DNA of 34,670 nucleotides, from NCBI GenBank assembly GCA_030765685.1, contig JAVCCB010000078.1:1-34670 (forward strand), given 5' to 3'. Positions 31,168-34,670 of this stretch are shown here, one piece after another; within the stretch, counting starts at the first letter, position 1, and each line of letters opens with the position of its first letter. The translations under genes and the position numbers were made by a program. The notes beneath the pieces were generated by a model, which was given only the letters and a program-made list of their open reading frames with translations, was not told the origin of the DNA and did not search any database. The DNA is from Candidatus Tantalella remota (lineage in GTDB: Bacteria > Omnitrophota > Gorgyraeia > Tantalellales > Tantalellaceae).

Positions 31168-31584
31168 TCAGACAACAGCAGCTTTTTCGGCCTGTGGGTA
31201 TCTTACAAAAAACCTGCCTCTGTTGACTACGTGTTTGTCGTAATCTTCCGATTCAAACGCTTTTACTATATAGTCCGCGGCATATTCCACATTAAAATCC
31301 TTGCACGAGAAAACATCTACGAAACAATAGTCTTTTTCCTGAAATGTATGTATAGATATGTGGCTTTCGGCAATTATTACCGTACCGGTTATCCCTTTAT
31401 CCTCAGGAATGAGTCCCGAATACGGGAAAACGTACGGCTTTGTTATCTTCGTCATACCGATCTTCTCGGGAAGATCGTGAAGAATGTCGAAAACCAGACT
31501 GTAATCTTTGAGTTTCTCTTTGTTGCACTTCCTGAGGTCCAGCATTAGGTGCGGACCAAAAGCTTCTGATCTGTGTTCTACCAT
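31168..31584 (-). CDS. speD: S-adenosylmethionine decarboxylase proenzyme (SpeH type)
   Basis: A 138-aa small class 1b AdoMet decarboxylase, which self-cleaves to make a pyruvoyl cofactor and supplies aminopropyl groups for spermidine. The cleavage site is E-S in IAESHISIHTF (Ser74 in this numbering), with catalytic His five residues later and Cys twenty residues later (VFSCKDF), exactly the SpeH spacing. The ATG at 31584 is chosen because GGAGG lies 8 nt upstream; the ATG at 31599 would overlap that site. It is the first gene of a speD-speB operon with a near-consensus promoter and a leader that contains a short terminator-like hairpin. Confidence 0.95.
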   Translation of the reverse strand: MVEHRSEAFGPHLMLDLRKCNKEKLKDYSLVFDILHDLPEKIGMTKITKPYVFPYSGLIPEDKGITGTVIIAESHISIHTFQEKDYCFVDVFSCKDFNVEYAADYIVKAFESEDYDKHVVNRGRFFVRYPQAEKAAVV

Positions 31585-31628
31585 CTTTCTTTCCTCCATT
31601 TTTGGCGTCGGGTTAAATCAAAGAGTTC

Positions 31629-31657
31629 AAAAAAACAGAGTTTAAAAACCCCCTCTG
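31629..31657 (-). promoter_or_regulatory. Terminator-like hairpin in the speD leader
   Basis: On the minus strand a CAGAG/CTCTG stem (31636-31640 with 31653-31657) with a 12-nt loop is followed directly by seven T. The stem is only 5 bp, so it would be a weak attenuator at best. Confidence 0.3.
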
Positions 31658-31709
31658 ACTTATGCAAAACCTGCGTCCGACTGTGTTTCTATCTCACATA
31701 GATTAGATG

Positions 31710-31738
31710 AGTATATTTTTATTGGGGGTATTTGTCAA
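31710..31738 (-). promoter_or_regulatory. Promoter of the speD-speB operon
   Basis: Minus-strand -35 TTGACA (31733-31738, perfect), 17-nt spacer, -10 TATACT (31710-31715). The leader to the chosen ATG is ~120 nt. Confidence 0.75.
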
Positions 31739-31809
31739 GGGAAAATTGGGGACCAGAAGTAAGATGCAAGCGGTAAGGGAAATTGAGCGCAAAGATCGCA
31801 GCAGATACC

Positions 31810-32035
31810 AATTTAGGGGATCGGGATATCAGGTTATCAGGGACTAGGGTATCAGGGACTAGGGTATCAGGATATTGGGATATCAGGGACGGTTGAGAAG
31901 TAGACGATGTTTCTGATTCTAGATTCTGGATGCTAGATTCTAGTTCAGGGGATCGGGGGATCAGGGGATCAGGTTATCAGGGACTAGGTTATCAGGGACT
32001 AGGTTATCAGGATATTGGGATATCAGGGACAAAAC
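31810..32035. repeat. Intergenic copy of the comEC composite repeat
   Basis: GATATCAGGTTATCAGGGAC words flank a GAGAAGTAGACGATG spacer and an ATTCTGGATGCTAGATTC stretch, in the same order as the five comEC units. Read on the minus strand it keeps the comEC peptide frame (ELESSIQNLESETS, then SQPSLISQ) although it lies outside any gene. Confidence 0.85.
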
Positions 32036-32257
32036 ATCAGGGATCACTCTGTACTAGTACCGGGTATCGGGTCCTGGGAGGTGCTATCCAGGGGGTTCGC
32101 CATCTAACCTGGCACTATCTAACCTGGTTATAAATGCAGGCCTTTCGATTGCCTTAACAGCAAAAAAACTGAAAATAAAGTGCAAGAAAACACCCAGAAA
32201 ATCTGTCTATATAAGTAGAGGGTGTTTATCGTACAGTGTTAAAAAAAAGGAGGATCT
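32036..32257. promoter_or_regulatory. Upstream region of the ORF6N gene with AAACACCC/GGGTGTTT dyad
   Basis: GTACCGGGTATCGGGTCC (32056-32075) is a repeat. A TAACCTGGTTATAAATGCAGG word is at 32122-32142, with a partner after the gene at 33080-33100. An 8-bp inverted repeat AAACACCC (32188-32195)/GGGTGTTT (32220-32227) spans a TATATAAG stretch ~35 nt before the gene; it may be an operator. I could not identify a convincing -35/-10 pair. Confidence 0.35.
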
Positions 32258-32791
32258 ATGGCTAAAAATACGAACCCGGAAGAAGTAAACATTGTTCCAC
32301 AGGACACAATAGAGGGCAAAATCCTTTTTGTCAGGGGTAAAAAGGTACTACTGGATAGAGATCTTGCACAGCTTTATGGGGTAAAATCTATCAGGCTCAG
32401 AGAGCAAGTAAAAAGAAATATAAAACGTTTCCCGGAAGATTTCATGTTTCGCCTAACTCCTCAAGAAGCCAAGATGATGGTATCGCAAAATGCGATACCA
32501 TCACAAAAATATTTAGGTGGACATCTGCCATATGTTTTTACAGAGCAAGGAGTTGCAATGCTTTCCAGCGTTCTCAACAACACTAGAGCAATACAGGTAA
32601 ATATTGAAATTATGAGGACTTTTGCCAGTTTAAGAAAAATGTCATTAACATACAAAGATCTTAAACAAAAGATAGAAACTATGGAAAAGAAATATGATGG
32701 CCAGTTCAAGAACGTATTTACAGTCTTGAAGAAGCTTGTGGAACCTTCTCCCAAAAATCCAAAAAGAAGGATAGGATTCCATCACGATTAA
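32258..32791 (+). CDS. ORF6N-domain (KilA-N-related) DNA-binding protein
   Basis: A 177-aa protein whose first ~115 residues are an ORF6N domain (PF10543): ILFVRGKKVLLDRDLAQLYG, LREQVKRNIKRFPEDFMFRL, then YVFTEQGVAMLSSVLNN and AIQVNIEIMRTFASLRKM. The C-terminal part is a coiled coil with a basic tail (KIETMEKKYDGQFKNVF ... KRRIGF). ORF6N proteins derive from phages and large DNA viruses, are frequent single genes in bacterial accessory DNA, and are thought to bind DNA. It is on the plus strand, against most neighbours, with a strong AAAGGAGG site and short direct repeats about 130 bp before and 290 bp after it. Function in the cell is unknown. Confidence 0.93.
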   Translation: MAKNTNPEEVNIVPQDTIEGKILFVRGKKVLLDRDLAQLYGVKSIRLREQVKRNIKRFPEDFMFRLTPQEAKMMVSQNAIPSQKYLGGHLPYVFTEQGVAMLSSVLNNTRAIQVNIEIMRTFASLRKMSLTYKDLKQKIETMEKKYDGQFKNVFTVLKKLVEPSPKNPKRRIGFHHD

Positions 32792-33128
32792 AAAAATGGG
32801 CAGAAATAGCGGGGGTATTTTGTACCGTTTGCGAAATTAAGTATGAAAGTGTCCCCTTTCCCAAGATTAAAGGTGTCCCCGTGCAAATTATTGGTACATA
32901 TAAGTAGTGAACCGGGTTATTACTACTTTCGTAGGCTTAACCCGGTTCAAGCGTATTATGGGGTAATCTGGCAGATCCGCCGTCGCCAATCTAATTTAAT
33001 GTTACTCGGCTATGGCGGATTATTTCGCACTTATGATTTGCTCACATTACATGGTCGTAAATCATGTTCTCAATAAAATTAACCAGGTTATAAATACGGG
33101 GGTACATTGAAAATGATGTATTTAATGA
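32792..33128. repeat. Region between ORF6N gene and HigBA with a 12-bp perfect hairpin
   Basis: No gene is supported. GTGTCCCC occurs twice (~32851 and ~32874). A perfect 12-bp inverted repeat TGAACCGGGTTA (32908-32919)/TAACCCGGTTCA (32938-32949) encloses an 18-nt loop with an inner CTAC/GTAG stem. TCCGCCGTCGCC...GGCTATGGCGGA (32975-33019) is a diverged palindromic element. TAACCAGGTTATAAATACGGG (33080-33100) partners the word at 32122. AAATGATGTAT direct repeats (33111 and 33145) begin the HigBA promoter region. Confidence 0.5.
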
Positions 33129-33158
33129 TTGACTAGTACACTAAAAATGATGTATACT
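33103..33158 (+). promoter_or_regulatory. HigBA promoter region with 34-bp-period direct repeat
   Basis: A 19-bp word TACATTGAAAATGATGTAT (33103-33121) recurs with two changes at 33137-33155, spacing 34 bp. TTGACT (33129-33134) and TATACT (33153-33158) with an 18-nt spacer form a possible promoter, though that -10 nearly abuts the AAAGGAGG of higB and would give a very short leader. The repeats are candidate HigA sites. Confidence 0.45.
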
Positions 33159-33170
33159 AAAGGAGGTTTC

Positions 33171-33524
33171 ATGTATGAGGTATTGTTCTATGAAAATCGA
33201 AAAGGTATATGTGCCACCGAGGAATTCCTAGATTCTCTTCCGCTTCGGGTGAGCGCCAAGATAATGAAATGGATACAAAAACTCGGAGAAGAAGGCCCCA
33301 CCCTTCCAAGACCGTATGCTGACATCATACGGGGAAAGATCAGGGAATTAAGGATAGTTTTCGGTTCGAATTGCTACAGATTTATGTATTTTTTTGTTGA
33401 TAAAAAGATCGTAATTACACATGGGTTCATCAAAAAGACACGAAGGATCCCCACCCGCGAGATCCGTAGAGCTGAATCGATAATGACAGATTTCATTTCT
33501 AGACAGAAAAAAATAGGAGGATAA
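33171..33524 (+). CDS. higB: HigB/RelE-type toxin (phage Gp49-like family)
   Basis: A 117-aa basic protein with the Gp49/HigB pattern: FYENRKGICATEEFLDSLP, then a helix RVSAKIMKWIQKLGEEG, the RPYADIIRGKIRELRIVFG strand pair and CYRFMYFFVDKKIVITHGF followed by IKKTRRIPTREIRRA. Members cut mRNA at the ribosome. The ATG at 33171 is chosen because AAAGGAGG precedes it by 4 nt; the frame is open 14 codons further upstream through the promoter. It is followed after 3 nt by the XRE antitoxin gene, forming a toxin-first type II TA module. Confidence 0.92.
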   Translation: MYEVLFYENRKGICATEEFLDSLPLRVSAKIMKWIQKLGEEGPTLPRPYADIIRGKIRELRIVFGSNCYRFMYFFVDKKIVITHGFIKKTRRIPTREIRRAESIMTDFISRQKKIGG

Positions 33525-33527
33525 CTC

Positions 33528-33812
33528 ATGAAAGGCGTAAGGAAATTCAAAGATAAGCTCAAAGAAGAACTTAAGAACACCGAATTCAGAAAAGCATTTG
33601 AGGAGGAGGAAATATTTGCCTCCATAGCCGTTTCACTCGCAAAATTGAGAGAAAAAGAGGGTTTAACTCAAACGGATCTTGCTAAACGCATGCATACCAG
33701 TCAGCAAATGGTTGCCCGGTTGGAAAATCTCAGTAATAAAAGTTTTTCCCTAAAAACTCTTGCGAAAGCAGCTAGTGCCCTGAATAAACGCCTGGTAATC
33801 AAGTTCATTTAA
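33528..33812 (+). CDS. higA: HigA/XRE antitoxin
   Basis: A 94-aa XRE-family antitoxin. The helix-turn-helix lies at ~40-75 (LREKEGLTQTDLAKRMHTSQ then QMVARLENL), and the tail SFSLKTLAKAASALNKRLVI is the standard end of HigA-type proteins. It neutralises the HigB toxin encoded 3 nt upstream and, by family precedent, represses their shared promoter, where a 34-bp-spaced direct repeat is seen. The start has AGGAGG 7 nt upstream. The N-terminal ~30 residues are charged and helical. Confidence 0.93.
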   Translation: MKGVRKFKDKLKEELKNTEFRKAFEEEEIFASIAVSLAKLREKEGLTQTDLAKRMHTSQQMVARLENLSNKSFSLKTLAKAASALNKRLVIKFI

Positions 33813-33883
33813 CCCCCTGCGTTTACTAACATATTGACATAATTACGGCTCAATGATATATTACATTTCCCGTTGAATATCAT

Positions 33884-33959
33884 GGGGCTGTAGCTCAGCT
33901 GGGAGAGCGCGTGCATGGCATGCATGAGGTCAGGGGTTCGAGCCCCCTCAGCTCCACCA
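33884..33959 (+). tRNA. tRNA-Ala (anticodon GGC)
   Basis: A 76-nt cloverleaf. The acceptor stem GGGGCTG/CAGCTCC has one G-T pair, the D arm is GCTCAGCTGGGAGAGC, the anticodon stem CGTGC/GCATG carries loop ATGGCAT, and the T arm AGGGG-TTCGAGC-CCCCT is standard. CCA is encoded. The anticodon GGC reads GCC/GCT. An AT-rich stretch with TTGACA (33833-33838) and a TATATT about 17 nt later (33856-33861) gives a plausible promoter; a strong terminator is ~150 nt downstream. Confidence 0.97.
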
Positions 33960-33961
33960 GA

Positions 33962-34110
33962 CTTCGCCTTCCTATTTTTATATTACCTGGCTTCCGCCTA
34001 CGCCAAGGCTACGGCGGACAGGTCGTCTGGCAGGCCATAAAGAAAAGCGAAGGCTGTCCGCCATAGCCAGATGCTATAAAGTAAAAGGCGAAGGAGGACA
34101 ATATCATACG
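33962..34110. repeat. Long imperfect palindrome of two inverted GGCGGACAGG elements after tRNA-Ala
   Basis: Two copies of the palindromic family in opposite orientation: GGCTACGGCGGACAG (34007-34021) pairs with CTGTCCGCCATAGCC (34053-34067), and outer CTTCGCCTTCC/AAGGCGAAGGAGG words also pair. It lies between the tRNA and its terminator, so it would be transcribed. Confidence 0.7.
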
Positions 34111-34111
34111 A

Positions 34112-34138
34112 GGCCGGCTATTAATAGCCGGCCTTTTT
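34112..34138 (+). terminator. Rho-independent terminator after tRNA-Ala
   Basis: A perfect 22-nt palindrome GGCCGGCTATTAATAGCCGG + CC (34112-34133) followed by TTTTT. The T-run is on the plus strand only, so it terminates the tRNA transcript. Confidence 0.85.
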
Positions 34139-34155
34139 GGTATAGGGGTAGCACC

Positions 34156-34392
34156 CTACACCAGACACCAGTGGGCGTTCTTCTCGGTGATTATCAGGTC
34201 TGCATCGACGTAGTGCTTCTCCTCTTCGGAGATCTCAGCCAGATATTCACCTTTCGATAACGCCTTGGTGGCGGCTCCGAAGTAGTCGCCCTTCCTAATC
34301 GACTGGCTGACTTCGTCAAAAGCCGTGTCACCGATAAGCTCAAGCAGGATGTATCTGTCGGGGGATCTGTTCACTCTTGTAAGGACCTTCAT
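34156..34392 (-). CDS. Small acidic protein of unknown function
   Basis: A 78-aa soluble protein that I do not recognise. It starts MKVLTRVNRSPDRYILLELI, has a middle FDEVSQSIRKGDYFGAATKALSKGEYLAEI that looks helical, and ends DADLIITEKNAHWCLV. The reading frame is credible because a strong AAAGGAGG lies 6 nt before the ATG and an extended -10 promoter (TGGTATAAT, 34457-34465 on the minus strand) precedes it. A single Cys-Leu-Val end and many Asp/Glu are the only other features. It is monocistronic and convergent with the tRNA terminator. Confidence 0.6.
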   Translation of the reverse strand: MKVLTRVNRSPDRYILLELIGDTAFDEVSQSIRKGDYFGAATKALSKGEYLAEISEEEKHYVDADLIITEKNAHWCLV

Positions 34393-34456
34393 GATGCCTC
34401 CTTTTCTTTACGGGTAGGTATCCGATAAGAATTAGGGTAGGCTTTTCTATAAAAGC

Positions 34457-34465
34457 ATTATACCA
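34457..34465 (-). promoter_or_regulatory. Extended -10 promoter of the 78-aa protein gene
   Basis: Minus-strand TGGTATAAT (TGn plus perfect TATAAT), no good -35. A GCTTTT/AAAAGC stem-loop (34441-34456) lies at the expected transcript start. Confidence 0.5.
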
Positions 34466-34534
34466 CAAAAAAGCTAGAACTACCATGAAATAGTTCCGGA
34501 AAGTAGGTCTCTGGAAGAAATATCGGTATGGGGA

Positions 34535-34670
34535 CAAATATCAGGAACAGTGAACTGGGAACAGTGAACAGCATATCTAAGTACCGGGTATCCCGCCTTC
34601 GCTAGAAGCTTCCACCTTCGCCAAGGCTACGGCGGACGAGTCGGCGGACAGGCGGGCAAGCAAAAACTCA
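34535..34670. repeat. Repeat patch at the right edge
   Basis: GGAACAGTGAACTGGGAACAG words (34543-34570), then GTACCGGGTATCCCGCCTTCG...GGCGGACGAGTCGGCGGACAGGCGGG (34581-34655), the longer palindromic form that is also at 10108 and 17745. No gene is seen up to the edge. Confidence 0.7.

Noticed and set aside
32843..33076. Plus-strand 77-codon open frame
   Set aside because: Crosses the hairpin and a diverged palindromic element; no ribosome site or known domain.

Overview
This window looks like a chromosomal piece of an uncultivated Gram-negative bacterium. It carries an outer-membrane beta-barrel, a Wza-type export protein and a Wzz/tyrosine-kinase protein. Most genes lie on the minus strand, GC is moderate, and nearly every gap is packed with short palindromic repeats. 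Candidatus Omnitrophota or a similar groundwater candidate phylum would fit, but this is inference from gene style; no rRNA or ribosomal protein is present to place it.

Layout, left to right. (1) 0-8.1 kb: an exopolysaccharide (EPS)/O-antigen locus read on the minus strand. It has an export protein, a PD-(D/E)XK-like GxxExxY gene, a Wzz/BY-kinase, an O-antigen ligase, a small membrane TPR-like protein, a MarR-type EPS regulator with two matching palindromes in its promoter, and CDP-sugar genes (rfbF, rfbG and the start of an rfbC-like epimerase). (2) 8.2-16.6 kb: an accessory island splitting the EPS locus, with a DUF4143 AAA ATPase, a RelE-like toxin/long XRE antitoxin pair, a frameshifted excisionase-type HTH, an AbiEii/AbiEi type IV toxin-antitoxin (TA) pair, and a nucleotidyltransferase plus unknown helical partner that may be a new TA-like pair. 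Four copies of a ~150-nt structured repeat lie only in this island. (3) 16.6-20.0 kb: EPS-type genes resume with a CDP-paratose/tyvelose 2-epimerase-like enzyme, a beta-barrel outer-membrane protein and a FecR-domain protein. (4) 20.3-31.6 kb: mostly housekeeping genes: four-helix-bundle protein, comEC, comEA, a GIY-YIG nuclease, a beta-propeller protein, leuS, gmd, speB and speD. (5) 32.2-34.4 kb: plus-strand accessory genes (ORF6N protein, HigB/HigA pair), tRNA-Ala(GGC) with its terminator, and a small minus-strand unknown.

The most striking feature is the repeats. At least seven families occur, and several have entered protein-coding genes in frame. ComEC carries five exact-period 39-residue units inside its N-terminal OB-like domain plus a second shorter insert. 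Leucyl-tRNA synthetase carries ~53 repeat-derived residues in its editing domain. The O-antigen ligase carries repeat peptides that bracket a membrane segment which normally sits at the C-terminus, suggesting repeat-mediated internal shuffling. Small nuclease-like genes (GxxExxY, GIY-YIG) and the four-helix-bundle gene are each bracketed by a different repeat family, suggesting repeat/cargo units. Several start codons abut or lie in repeats, so long N-terminal extensions predicted there are artefacts.
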